DNA from: Kalaharituber pfeilii
Taxonomy: Eukaryota > Ascomycota > Pezizomycetes > Pezizales > Pezizaceae
Reading direction: 5' to 3'
DNA: 64,000 nucleotides
Assembly (NCBI GenBank): GCA_015179045.1
Contig: WHUZ01000152.1
Location: 1-64,000 of the forward strand
This document shows, one piece after another, positions 32,437 to 43,600 of this stretch; the stretch's first letter is position 1; each line of letters opens with the position of its first letter. The notes below the pieces were generated by a model. The model searched no databases. It worked only from the letters and a program-made list of their open reading frames with translations, and was not told the DNA's origin. The position numbers and the translations under genes were made by a program.

Positions 32437-32706
32437 TGTTGAAGATTATGCGACACACAAGAACCGAGACTATGAACCGAGATTATGAACCGAGATTATA
32501 GTATAAGGTTATTCCATGAGATGAGGAATTTACGTTGTGGATACGTGTTGTGATAATGAGCAACCTTAATACTCGCACAATTTGCTAGCAGCTCATGTCT
32601 ATAAATAGGTGGATGTTAGGAGCACATATTGCACATCTAATACACAAGTCATAAGAGTGAACAATACTATACGAAGTCTCCTACATAATTCAAGATATTT
32701 TCTTCA
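32437..32706 (+). repeat. Internal LTR 3 (270 bp)
   Basis: Same structure as LTR 2. Eight bases after its end (GGTTATGA) the sequence switches into an inverted gag-protease segment. Confidence 0.9.
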
Positions 32707-33820
32707 GGTTATGATCGCTTGCTCCAGAGTCGATGTACCATAGGTTTCGCGAGCATTGAGATAATGAAGCTCGTGTATGAGATGACCAGGCTTTGGGTGT
32801 TTGTGCAACCATAACTCGGCTTATTCGGGCTGAAGAATCTTCATCAGCCTTTTCTGTTTTCTGACGCTTTTGATTTTGAAATCTCAATTCCTCTGCTCTT
32901 TTCTTAAGTCTATAATCCTCCTCTTTATATCCTTCTTTGGTACAATACCAACATGTAATCGTTTTCGGTATGTATTCATTTCTTTTTCCACCACGTCCAC
33001 GCCCACGGTTTGACCTTCTTCCTCTGAATCTGCTGCCTCTTCCATAACCTCCTCCTTGGTGGCTATTTGAAGTCATGGCATTGGATGAATTATTTTGTAA
33101 TAAGCTCTTCTCATAACTGCGGAGTGAGCTTAGTACATAGGATCGAGTTTGCATTTCTGCTGGCTGGTTGCAAATGATGTTGACAATTGTCTCATATGAT
33201 GTAGGTAAGGAGGTAAGGATGTGAGAGATAAAAGTATTCTTATCAATTTGTTGAGAAGTGTGAGCAAGGCGTTGTTGGTAAGTTAATAGATGAGAAATGT
33301 AGGAATTGAGGTCTTTTCCCTCATTGAGACGTTGACGATGGAATTCTCGAAGTAGTTGTGTTGGACCAGCACGGCTTTCTTCAGTATTAAGTTCTGATTT
33401 GAGAGTTGACCATATTAATACAGGATCATGAAGACCAGTAACATATGCTTGTATTGATTCTGAAATCGATCCATATAGTGTGGCTGTTGCTCTGTTCCTG
33501 CGCAAGTGAAAGTTCTTAAGTTTTTTGTTATACTGAGCTTGTGCTTCAGCATGAGCTTTATCTTGAGCTTGAGTTTCAGGCACCGATGAGCCGCTAGTGC
33601 GTGTTTGCCTGCTGGGCCCAGGTTCTTGTGGTACAATAATAGATGCTTCTGGAGCTTTTTCTGTACCCATAACTATATCCTACGCAAGATCAGCATCAAT
33701 AAGATACCTAACTCCTTCACTCCAGGCATGATAGTTATCGCTTGTGAGCTTTGGAACTGATCCATGCTTGTTGGTGTAAATCTCAGCGGTCGGTGCAGGT
33801 GTTGCGATTGAGGAGGTCAT
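32707..33820 (-). pseudogene. Copia segment 3: inverted gag and start of protease
   Basis: Read leftwards, the gag start ATG is at 33820-33818. A TAG at 33682-33680 replaces the Trp of AWDIVMG. The rest is open for 326 codons: LTGLHDP-like core, RGRGRGGKRNEYIPK, knuckle CWYCTKEGYKEEDY (last Cys lost, His changed), and the protease active site WYIDSGASDH right at the junction with LTR 3. It is the most complete gag in the complex. Confidence 0.88.
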
Positions 33821-33941
33821 GTCGAGTAGGTGATGTGTAGAAAATTTGAGGTGTGAGGTTGTAGTATAAGGTGAAAAGGCGAGAAATTGATGAAGTGCGA
33901 CTTTAGTGTGGTAGATGATTTAGCACTCCGGGCTCATAACT

Positions 33942-34211
33942 TGAAGAAAATATCTAGAATTATGTAGTAGACTTCGTATAGTATTGTTCACTCTTATGAC
34001 TTGTGTATTAGATGTGTAATATGTGCTACTAACATCCACCTATTTATAGACATGAGCTGCTAGCAAATTGTGCGAGTATTAAGGTTGCTCATTATCACAA
34101 CACGTATCCACAACGTAAATTCCTCATCTCATGGAATAACCTTATACCATAATCTCGGTTCATAATCTCGGTTCATAGTCTCAGTTCTTGTGTGTCGCAT
34201 AATCTTCAACA
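33942..34211 (-). repeat. Internal LTR 4 (270 bp, inverted)
   Basis: Reverse complement of the LTR family, with its primer site inverted just to the left (CCGGGCTCATAAC). It serves as 5' LTR for the inverted gag and 3' LTR for the inverted RNase H. Confidence 0.9.
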
Positions 34212-34420
34212 CTCCCACTCAACCGTATGCTCGCACATTCAAACAGATGCTTTCAATCAAAAATAAATAACTCCCACTCAAAACGAGATATTATATACAG
34301 CCCTACAGTCTCATTAAAACTCTCGATGCCTGCTGCATCCACCATGGCAAAAAACCCGTAGGAAAAAATGCATATCATGGGAGAGAAAGAGTGCTGCCCT
34401 AAATGCCATAAAAAAAAATA

Positions 34421-35005
34421 TCATGCTGTACCGGATAGCACTATTAATCCCATATCCTTTGTATGCTTCTCATGTTGTTCACGTGGCAGTCCTTTTGTCA
34501 ACACATCAGCTGTATTGTCAGCTGTTGCAATGTAGTCCAAAATGATGGTTCCTTGTTCAATAGCTTCTCGGATAAAGTGATGTCGAATGGCTATATGCTT
34601 TGTGCGGTCATGGAACTTAGGATTCTTTGCAAGCTTCATAGCACCCTGATTGTCTACTCTTATAACCTGAGATTGACTTTCTGTTTCACCTTGGAGTTCA
34701 TTGTATAGTCGTCGTAACCAAATCGCCTCTTTACAGGCCTCTGTAATGGCCATGTATTCAGCTTCAGTCGTAGAAAGTGCAACTGTAGGTTGCTTTCGAG
34801 ACTTCCACGAAATTGCTGTGCCCATTAAAATAAACACATACCCGGATGTAGACCGTCGGGTGTCAAGATTTCCGGCCCAGTCTGAATCACTGTACCCTAT
34901 TGGTTGCCTGTAGCATGACCAGTAAGCTCTTTATGTTTATGACCATTAAAGAGTAGGCCATAGTGCTTGGTGTACTGTAGGTATCGTAGAGTACGTTTTG
35001 CTGCA
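34421..35005 (-). pseudogene. Copia segment 4: inverted RNase H
   Basis: Read leftwards from 35005 it covers the end of RT/RNase H to the stop at 34421. It keeps [31 protein letters not shown] and [15 protein letters not shown] one-base loss near 34912 (GCTACAGGC versus GCTTACAGGC elsewhere) shifts the frame upstream of SDWAG. The 35005/35006 boundary is a recombination junction: CTGCA, then CAGCCCGAATAAG from gag-protease on the plus strand. Confidence 0.85.
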
Positions 35006-37490
35006 CAGCCCGAATAAGCCGAGTTATGGTTGCACAAACACCCAAAGCCTGGTCATCTCATACACGAGCTTCATTATCTCAATGCTCTCGAAACCTATAG
35101 TACATCGACTCTGGAGCAAGCGATCATATGGCCTGCTCTCTCTCTATCTTTCACTCGGTTAGAACATTACGAAAACCTCGACGGGTTTGCCTAGGAGACA
35201 ACTATATTGTATTAGCTAAAGCTATTGGGGATATCTATATAAAGGAGCATAACGGCTTGGATATTACCCTTACTAATGTTCTATACGTCCCTGACCTAGG
35301 TTGTAATCTCTTTTCAGTATTGAAGGCAGATTTAGCTGGATGCTATGTCTTATTTGGAGAAGGAGCTTGTACTATCTTGAATTCTAACAAACGGTCAATA
35401 CTTATCAGAACTAAACATACAGGCAATATGTACCAGTTAAATGTCACCTACCTCTCCAAATCGGGAGTAAGTGCCAATAGTGCACTTACAGCTACAAGCT
35501 CCAACCTTGACCTATGGCATCAAAGGCTCGGGCATGTCAATACCACATCAGTCAAAGCTCTGGCCAATGGAATTGCAACAGGAATATCAATACTTGTTGC
35601 CAATACCTCTCGTGACCCAGCATCTCTGGAACCTAAATGCGCCCCCTGTCTGCAAGGCAAGCAACATGTTACCATCAACCGAATCCCATCAACACGTACT
35701 ACAGAACCTCTTACCCTAATACACTCAGATTCTGCTGGTCCTTTTCCTCCATCCCTTGCTGGATCTCGTTATTTTTTCATATATATCGATGACCACACTC
35801 GCAAGTGCTGGCTATACACACTTAAATCAAAAACCACCTCCGAAATATGTGATATATTTCAACAATTCAAGGCCATGGTTGAAAACCAGCTTCAAAGGAA
35901 AATTAAGAGATTTAGATGTGACAATGGGACTGGTGAGTATGACAATAGAATATTCAAGAACATCTTACAAAAGAGTGGCATTATATTCGAACCTTCTGCT
36001 CCATACACTCAACATCAAAATGGTGTCAGTGAACGCAAAATTCGAACAATTGAGGAAATGGTTCGATCAATGCTATATGGGGCAAATCTGGAACAGAAAT
36101 TCTGGGCTGAAGCAGCTGCCACTGCAGTTTACATTCAAAATCGATGCCTTACAAGGCCGCTGGATAATATAACACCTTTTGAAGCCTGGTGTGGTCAAAA
36201 ACCAGATCTCAACCATCTCCGAATTTTTGGATGTGCAGCCTATGTACACTTACCAAAGCAAAAACGTGGAAAACTACAATCCAAGTCCCAACGCTGCATT
36301 TTTATTGGATATGTCAATGATACTTCCAAGTTATGGCGAGTATGGGATCCGGTAAGTAATAGGGTAGTCAATGCAGCTAATGTCATTTTCGACGAATCAA
36401 TGCAATTACCTTCAAAACCAGATATTATGGATGATATTCTCGAAGATATCACACAGTTAGATACAACTACAACTGCTTCAAGTACAGAGAATGCGAATGA
36501 GAAGGCTGCAGAGCCTGAGGCTGAAAAAGCTATGCAGCCAGAGCCTGATGATGGGCTAAATAATTCCAAGATCACTGAGATACTTGATGAACCCACAGAC
36601 AAAGCTTCTGCAAGCCAGGTAGCCATGCACCGCACAATACATATGTCCACTGATCATACTGCTTATGATAGTGAAGAGATCTCTATATGCTGCCACGCAA
36701 TAGAATCTGGAACCCTACAAGTCACACCTGACGAGAAAAGACTTGACGCTCTAAATGGCTTAGTGAATGCTCTAAGGAGATTTGCCCTACATCCAAAAGC
36801 TCTCCATATCAACGCAACAGCAAGAAATGCAGGTAGTGAGCCGACTAGCTACCGGCAAGCCCTACAGAGTCCTGACTATGTGCTATGGGAAGAAGCAATG
36901 GCTGAAGAATATAATTCTCTAATAGCAAATAATACATGGGAGCTTGTACAAGTCCCGCCATCGAGCAAGGGTGTGATCGGTTGCAAATGGGTATACAAGA
37001 AGAAGCTGAATGCTGATGGCAGCACTCGTTTCAAGGCTCGCCTTGTCATCAAAGGATATGAGCAGATGGAAGGTGTTGACTATGATGAAACCTTCGCACC
37101 AGTAGCTAAATTTGCTACACTAAGAATTCTTTTTGCTATGGCAGCTGAGCAGGACTGGGATATTGACCAGTGGGATGTAGTAACTGCATTCCTAAACCCA
37201 AGTCTAGACGAAGAGGTATATATGGCACAACCCGAAGGGTTTGCTTGTGGAAGTGGTGTTTGCAAACTCAAAAAGGCTCTATATGGTCTAAAGCAGGCTT
37301 CCAGAGCATGGTACTCAGATATTGATGCATATCTTACATCCATTTGCTTCACACGCTCTTCCGAAGATGCTAATCTATATATTATAGCTGACGAAAAGGT
37401 CTTTCTCTTGCTATGGGTTGATGATATCCTTATATTTGCTCTCAGGGAGAGTATAGCAAGTTCACGTGTCAAAGATCAACTCCAAAAGAA

Positions 37491-38860
37491 CACCGACAAC
37501 AACCACCTCAGGACGAGCGTTTGGAAGCGACTCCATAACCACAACGTCCCCCCCGCTGAAACCTACATAGATCGAAAGCTCTCGGCGAGCCGAGTACTTT
37601 GATCTAATTTTTATTCTCAAATACCCGACAGAGCGAGTTTCCCCCGAGGGGAGAAATTCTGAGGATCCATCAGCTCACCACCTCCGTTGCCAACACATCG
37701 ACGCGCCAAGACATTTAGAGTGACCAGTTAGAATGGCGCGGAACTGGGGTCCAGATTGGGCGAGGATGCAGGGCAGGTTGAGGAACGCGGGCACGGGAGG
37801 GTTTTTACCGGTGTTAAACGCTTATTGGCATTACGAGAACAGGACGAACGTGCCTCCGGAGGACGGGACGATGTTGTGTTTCGTGGTTGAACGTAACCAG
37901 TTCAGACTTTCGCCACCTCCACCACCACCACCGCCGCCACAGACGCTGGGGTTCAGCCCCATCACGGCAGTGGAGACGCTTCCGGTGGAGCCACCGCCAC
38001 CACCACCGCCACCGCCACCACCACCACCACCACCACCACCGCCACCGCCACCACCACCGCCACCACCGCCTCCGCCTCCCCCGCCACCACCGCCATCACC
38101 GACGCCACAAACCCAGAAGCGGACGGCGTCTCCACCGATCTCAACACGCACGAGGAAGAAGAAGGCTCCTCGCATCGGGAAGTCGCCAGAGAGGACGGCT
38201 CCACCTCCTCCGCCGGTACCACCAGCATCAACACCTCCACCGGCAACACCGCCTTCGCCGCCGCCGAATTCGTCGGCAACACCGCCACCGCCGGCATCGC
38301 CGGCTCCACCACCGCGCAAGACATCATCCACCGCCCCGAGAAGACGAGAGCTGCCGCGCGGCAGTCCCAAGGGGAAGGAACCGAGTGACAGGGTCCAGAC
38401 AGGCATCGTTGTGCATGGGGTTGCGATGAGGAAGGATCTGGGCAGGGTACAACGATGGCTGGGGGAAGACAACAAGGACCTGGGGAGGGTAGTCGGGATC
38501 CGCTGGCTTCGAAGGAAAGACATACTATTGGGGGAAGGGAAGAAGACAAGTTCGGTAGTGGTATTTCTGGAGAGTCAGAAGGATGTAGACAAGGTCAGAC
38601 TCGGAGGAAGATGGTTGAGGGCGTGTCAGTACGAGGCCGATAGGGGAAGGGGTTGAGGTCGAAGGCTGGACGTTCTCCCCCCGCAACACAGAGTGACAGC
38701 GGGAACCACATGTAGTTAGACAGTGTAGGGTTAGGATTGGTGACTTTTGGCGAGAATGCTTCGGTCGTTGTATTTAACCTTCTTTTATTTTAGCTAAACA
38801 TCGCCATAGCCCATAGGGCGGCATGCGATAAATGATATAAAAAAAAAAAAAAAAAAAAAA
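37491..38860 (+). mobile_element. Full-length ORF1-only retroposon (HAL1-like), tail family A
   Basis: A 1370-bp insert lies in copia RT between perfect 12-bp repeats ACTCCAAAAGAA at 37479-37490 and 38861-38872. The order is 5'UTR (shared with 15101), one ORF, 3'UTR, tail CGCCATAGCCCATAGGGCGG .. CATGCGATAAATGATAT and poly(A). Because the intact target is present in the neighbouring copia copies, the ends are exact. It is the best candidate for a recently active member. Confidence 0.92.
37733..38656 (+). CDS. Proline-rich ORF1-like retroposon protein, 307 aa
   Basis: It starts at an ATG after a ~240-bp 5'UTR. Residues 1-60 are a unique N-terminus (MARNWGPDWARMQGRLRNAG). An LGFSPITAVET motif follows at about 80-90. 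Next is a run of about 36 prolines encoded by CCACCG/CCACCA repeats, then a PISTRTRKKKAPR basic patch and a second Pro-rich stretch. The C-terminal conserved block is IVVHGVAMRKDLGRVQRWL, GIRWLRRKDILLGEGKKTSS, VRLGGRWLRACQYEADR. The stop is TGA at 38654-38656. It resembles LINE ORF1/gag RRM-like domains but lacks CCHC knuckles. The role, RNA packaging or chaperone, is inferred. Confidence 0.7.
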   Translation: MARNWGPDWARMQGRLRNAGTGGFLPVLNAYWHYENRTNVPPEDGTMLCFVVERNQFRLSPPPPPPPPPQTLGFSPITAVETLPVEPPPPPPPPPPPPPPPPPPPPPPPPPPPPPPPPPPPSPTPQTQKRTASPPISTRTRKKKAPRIGKSPERTAPPPPPVPPASTPPPATPPSPPPNSSATPPPPASPAPPPRKTSSTAPRRRELPRGSPKGKEPSDRVQTGIVVHGVAMRKDLGRVQRWLGEDNKDLGRVVGIRWLRRKDILLGEGKKTSSVVVFLESQKDVDKVRLGGRWLRACQYEADRGRG

Positions 38861-39931
38861 ACTCCAAAAGAAATACAAGATGACGCATCTTGGGCCAGCA
38901 TGTATGTTCATCGGCATCGAGATTACTCGAGATCATGCCAAACGTACTATACATCTTCATCAAAGCAGATACACCACCTCTATACTTGAGCATTTTGGTA
39001 TGCAAAACAGCAAAGGATTATCGACACCTATGGAGGCCAATGTTCGTCTATCTAGCACCACAAATTCTACACCTTTAAGCCCTGAGGATACTCGTACCTA
39101 TCAGTCAATAGTTGGGAGGTTAATGTATGCTATGCTGGGAACACGACCTGATCTTGCCTATGCAGTATCAACTCTTGGACAATTCAATGCATCCCCCTCT
39201 ACTCTTCACATGGCTGCAGCAAAACGTACTCTACGATACCTACAATACACCAAGCACTATGGCCTACTCTTTAATGGTCATAAACATAAAGAGCTTACTG
39301 GTCATGCCTACAGGCAACCAATAGGCAATTTCGTGGAAGTCTCGAAAGCAACCTACAGTTGCACTTTCTACGACTGAAGCTGAATACATGGCCATTACAG
39401 AGGCCTGTAAAGAAGCGATATGGTTACGACAACTATACAATGAACTCCAAGGTAAAACAGAAAGTCAATCTCAGGTTATAGGAGTAGACAATCAGGGTGC
39501 TATGAAGCTTGCAAAGAATCCTAAGTTCCATGATCGAACAAAGCATATAGCCATTCGACATCACTTTATCCGAGAAGCTATTGAACAAGGAACCATCATT
39601 TTGGACTACATTGCAACAGCCGACAATACAGCTGATGTGTTGATAAAGGGACTGCCACGTGAACAACATGAGAAGCATACAAAGGATATGGGATTAATAG
39701 TGCTATCCGGTACAGCATGATATATGTCTTTTATGGCATTTGGGGCAGCACTCTTTCTCTCCCATGATATGCATTTTTTCCTACGGGTTTTTTGCCATGG
39801 TGGATGCAGCAGGCATCGAGAGTTTTAATGAGGCTGCAGGGCTGTATACAATATCTCGTTTTGAGTGGGAGTTATTTATTTTTTGATTGAAAGCATCTGT
39901 TTGAATGTGCGAGCATACGGTTGAGTGGGAG

Positions 39932-40188
39932 TGTTGAAGATTATGCGACACACAAGAACCGAGATTATGAACCGAGATTATGGTATAAGGTTATTTCATG
40001 AGATGAGGAATCTACGTTGTGGATACGTGTTGTGATAATGAGCAACCTTAATACTCGCACAATTTGCTAGCAGCTCATGTCTATAAATAGGTGGATGTTA
40101 GGAGCACATATCGCACATCTAATACACAAGTTATAAGAGTGAACAATACTATACGAAGTCTACTACATAATTCTAGATATTTTCTTCA
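39932..40188 (+). repeat. Outer 3' LTR (257 bp)
   Basis: Partner of 25147-25403: same length, same two-unit GAACCGAGATTAT repeat, same ATTCTAGATATTTTCTTCA end. The ATTAC duplication follows at 40189-40193. Confidence 0.9.
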
Positions 40189-40359
40189 ATTACAGTATAG
40201 TAGAGCAAGTACGTCAAATGTGACGCCACCACTGCCTCGCATGCGAACTTGGTGCAACATCCCTGCCATCACAATTAACTCGACCTTTAACAAACGTTTA
40301 AAGTGCTCAAAATTGACGTCAATAAACTCTTCTCTTTTCCATTTAGTTTTCTCATCGAC

Positions 40360-40361
<2 letters not shown>

Positions 40362-40393
<32 letters not shown>

Positions 40394-40591
40394 TCACGTA
40401 ACCCCGCTTGCAGCGCCAAGCCATGGCAGGGTCCCCTCGAAGCCCGGAGACAAGCTTAACAAAGAAAGTTCTATATACACATCCCCGTTCCACCCCCCCT
40501 TCTAAAACCTGATTCCAGAAACTTCCGGACGGTTCTTCTGGTTTCTGCATCAGGGAGAGCTCTCCACCTCTCCCTCCTCCCCTCTCCTCTC
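40362..40591 (-). mobile_element. 230-bp retroposon, tail family B, at the 5' end of the ankyrin gene
   Basis: On the minus strand: GAGAGG-rich start, GATGCAGAAACCAGAAGAAC .. TTCTGGAATCAGG, then TCTCCGGGCTTCGAGGGGAC .. CCCTGCCATGG .. GCGGGGTTACGTGATAT and ~35 A. The perfect 11-bp duplication CTCATCGACAC is at 40351-40361 and 40592-40602. It inserted about 12 bp upstream of the ankyrin gene's ATG at 40615, so the native 5'UTR and promoter are displaced by 240 bp. It has no ORF and is SINE-like or a truncated LINE. Confidence 0.88.
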
Positions 40592-40614
40592 CTCATCGAC
40601 ACGGTTGAGGAAAC

Positions 40615-43600
40615 ATGTCCTACGGTTTTGGCATCGGTGATTTCCTGGCGGTGAGCAAGTTGGCATATAGCCTCTATCGCGACTGCTATCTTGTAGCGCG
40701 TGGTGCTCCACAGGAGTTTAGGCTCCTAGTGGACGAACTACAGAGGTTGTATGCGACAATGAAGGTTTTCGAGGATGAGCTTAACAACCCTGATTCGCTG
40801 TTGGTCCACGCCGGAGCGGAACGACAACGGACAATCAAGGGGCTGATCAGCAACCTTGAGCAAACACTCAATGCCTTGCAGGACATATTTCAAAAGCATC
40901 GTAATATTGGCGTTACTTCGGGAACTGGCTTGAAGCGGGGCTGGGATAAATTCAAGTGGGCAATTGATGCAAAGGAGGTTGATACCCTTCGGAACAAGGT
41001 CTGACACCGTACCGATCACCATTTTCCAGAAGCTAACTTAGTAACTTCAGCTCACTTATCATAGTGGAGTGTTATCCTTGCTCCTTACTTGCGTTGGAAA
41101 GTATGAACAGTCTGAACTCGGATGAGAAAAACACTGCAATATCACAGTTACAGTACCACGCTGATACTATATCGTGCCTGTAGTTCATCCCTTCAACGCT
41201 TAGAAACGACTACCAAAGCTATTGAATCTGGCATCGAACAAATCAAACACCTGTTGCAGCAGGTCCAACTTACTAGAACCGGCTCGCCGACAGCCCCTAT
41301 ATGGGGGTCCGCTCTAGGCACGGGGTCAGTTCAACCGCATCTTGGTACAGGAATCTGTCTGCCGGATAGGTTCGGCTGGATCACATTCAGTGAGCGATGT
41401 ATGAAAGCAGCTGAGATCTCCCAGCATTGGTCCGCAATTGGCATTGAAGAGTGGATTAAAGCGAATAGATGGTGGTTGTTGAAGGTACGACTTCCTTCGC
41501 TTTTTGTGTTCTACTCGCTGAATAGTACGTTCCAGGAGTTACTAACTGGTAGGGGCAAGTAGGCACATACTGATTTACGCAAAGTGAACGGGACAGTGTC
41601 CCATGCGGCTTATTCTAACCTTCTTAAAGCCTGCTGGATACTAACCGATGTAATAGCTATCCACCCTCAATTTAGCTATGTCCAGCCAGTGCGATTTGAT
41701 ATAAGGACTCTAACGGAGGTGAGGTGGAATCATTCCGCTGCTCTGTATAGCCAAAGTAGAGAATATTAACTCTAGTTGAGGCCATCAATGAGGAATTTAA
41801 ATGGTTGCAGACCTGCAATGCCGAACCGCCTGCGATCCAAGACATTTCCTGTGACGATTTACAGATATGGGAAGGGCCAGGCCAGAACGCAACCTTGAGG
41901 CCAGCTTCTCGCAGCGAAGGTCAGGGATATGCATGGGTAATGTCGGATGATCATATTCTCTTCCAAAGGCAGGTACGCCCGCGCAGTATTACTCCGGATA
42001 CTTTTTTTTTTTTGTTGTTGTTGTTGGGGTCACATAACTGCGCATACAGGCTACCAGCCTTTGGCAGGGCCCTTATTCCCGGGTCAAGTTAACTCCAGCT
42101 ACGATATACAGTATGCTGGAATTGCTATACCTCCGCTTCTGTGGCTGCTTCGAAGTGCTTTCGTTCGACCTGGTGCTAGTTGCCACTCCTTGGGCGGTCA
42201 CTCCAGCCATACGAATTTCATGACTGACTGGTAAACGTAGATTTGCCCTATATGAGGTTCATCACCATCAAACCCAAATCCCTGCTCTAGTGTTGCTTGT
42301 CGTGAACAAGAAATCCCAACAACCCCGTCTGGTGATTCATGATCAGGCTTGGAGATGCTTAGCTGAACTTAGATTTTCAGGTACGTACCCCAACTACTGG
42401 CTCTGCTGCAATATAGTACACCTCCTTGGCGCTATTGCTGACATAGCGGTAGCACAATCCATTCGTGACTACCAAGGCCAATTGAAATACCAAAAGGACC
42501 ACGTGAAAATAGCGGGACATCAGCTGAACTTGTCTACGAAATCTGGTCGGTAATCTGCAGGCTCTCATCCTGTTCCAATTTTATTGACGCTTCTATAGAT
42601 GCCAGGCTCCTCTACATAATGCTAATCGTATATATACAATACAACTTAGTTCTCAATGTGGGGGATCCTTCTCCACTTACGTTACCTATGCAGTACGGGT
42701 TTATGTTGCTCGTTGCAATGAGCCTATCAAGCGCTGATAGTGTTAATCATCTTCTCGAGAAGTACCACACGGGTACATTGACAACATAACTGACCCTCCA
42801 AATCCTTTTCTCACAGCTGCTATACTCGCAGCTCAAGAGTTTCTTGCACGCAATGATAGAGTGGATGTAACTAAGAGACAGATACAACAGGGTGGATCGT
42901 CGGCCGAGCCCTTACTGGGATGGATATTAGACCATGGCTATGAACAAGTGATTGGGACATTGCTGCAGGAAAAAAGACTGAGTTTTCCTTCTGTTGGCCT
43001 CAGGGATTGGTTGTCTCCAAGCGGCAATATATGCAAAGAGCGGAGCGACGTGTTCTCCTTATGGCTACAGCCGGGACTCCCTCCTGAAAACATCATCCCA
43101 CACAACGAATTACTACTTGCCGCAATTGTATACAATCATGAGCCAATCGTACGGTTGCTACTGCTTCAGGGAGCCGATACCGAAGTCCGGGATTTAGAGG
43201 GGCACACAGCATTGCAGCGCGCTGTCATTGAAGGCCATGAGGCAATCGCGAGGCTGCTGCTCGATTTTGGAGCTCATGTCGATGCCATTGGCGGTATGCC
43301 AAAGTGTACGGTACTGCACTTCGCAGTAAGGAAAGGCCATGAGGGAAGTGTGAAACTGCTGCTCGATCATGGAGCCAATCTCGAGGCAACTAGCAGGTTC
43401 AACCGTAGGCCGCTGCTCTGGGCTACTGCAGAAGGCCATGAGGCGATAGTCAAACTGCTGCTCGATCATAGAGCCAACATCGAGGCCGCTGACGACGACA
43501 ACCGTACGCCTCTACTCTGGGCTGCTACAGGAGGGAATGGCGGAATAGTCAAGATACTACTGGATTATGGAGCGAACATGGAGGCCGTTGACAAGCACCA

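Larger units (their letters stand above)
35006..39720 (+). pseudogene. Copia segment 5: protease, integrase, RT and RNase H, split by a retroposon
   Basis: In frame from 35007, with TAG at 35098-35100 just before YIDSGASDH. An 824-codon frame (35128-37602) follows. It has the pre-integrase H-H-C-C (LWHQRLGHVN .. CAPC), all three integrase acidic residues, and RT through WVDD; the last ~37 codons lie in the retroposon. The ORF1-only retroposon at 37491-38860 interrupts after DQLQK. RT/RNase H resumes at 38873 and carries the same SDWAG-removing deletion as segment 1 (near 39323), ending [14 protein letters not shown]. Without the insert and TAG this would be the best pol copy, apart from the RNase H deletion. 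Confidence 0.9.
25147..40188 (+). mobile_element. 15-kb rearranged Ty1/copia complex
   Basis: The outer LTRs (25147-25403 and 39932-40188) are both 257 bp and nearly identical. The whole block is flanked by ATTAC at 25142-25146 and 40189-40193, a 5-bp integrase duplication. Inside are three more LTRs of 270 bp (29065 and 32437 plus, 33942 minus) and five partial coding segments, two of them inverted. The order is LTR, gag(broken)-int-RT-RH, LTR, int-RT-RH, LTR, inverted gag, inverted LTR, inverted RH, pr-int-RT-RH, LTR. The inverted part has RH-LTR-gag order, as in a circularly permuted one-LTR molecule. No segment encodes an intact polyprotein. Confidence 0.85.

Noticed and set aside
37831..38523. 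Glycine-rich 230-codon frame on the minus strand
   Set aside because: Antisense of the poly-proline coding repeat in the ORF1-like gene.
41947..42234. Plus-strand frame of 95 codons across the ankyrin intron
   Set aside because: Its middle is the T-run and tail of a family C micro-insertion.
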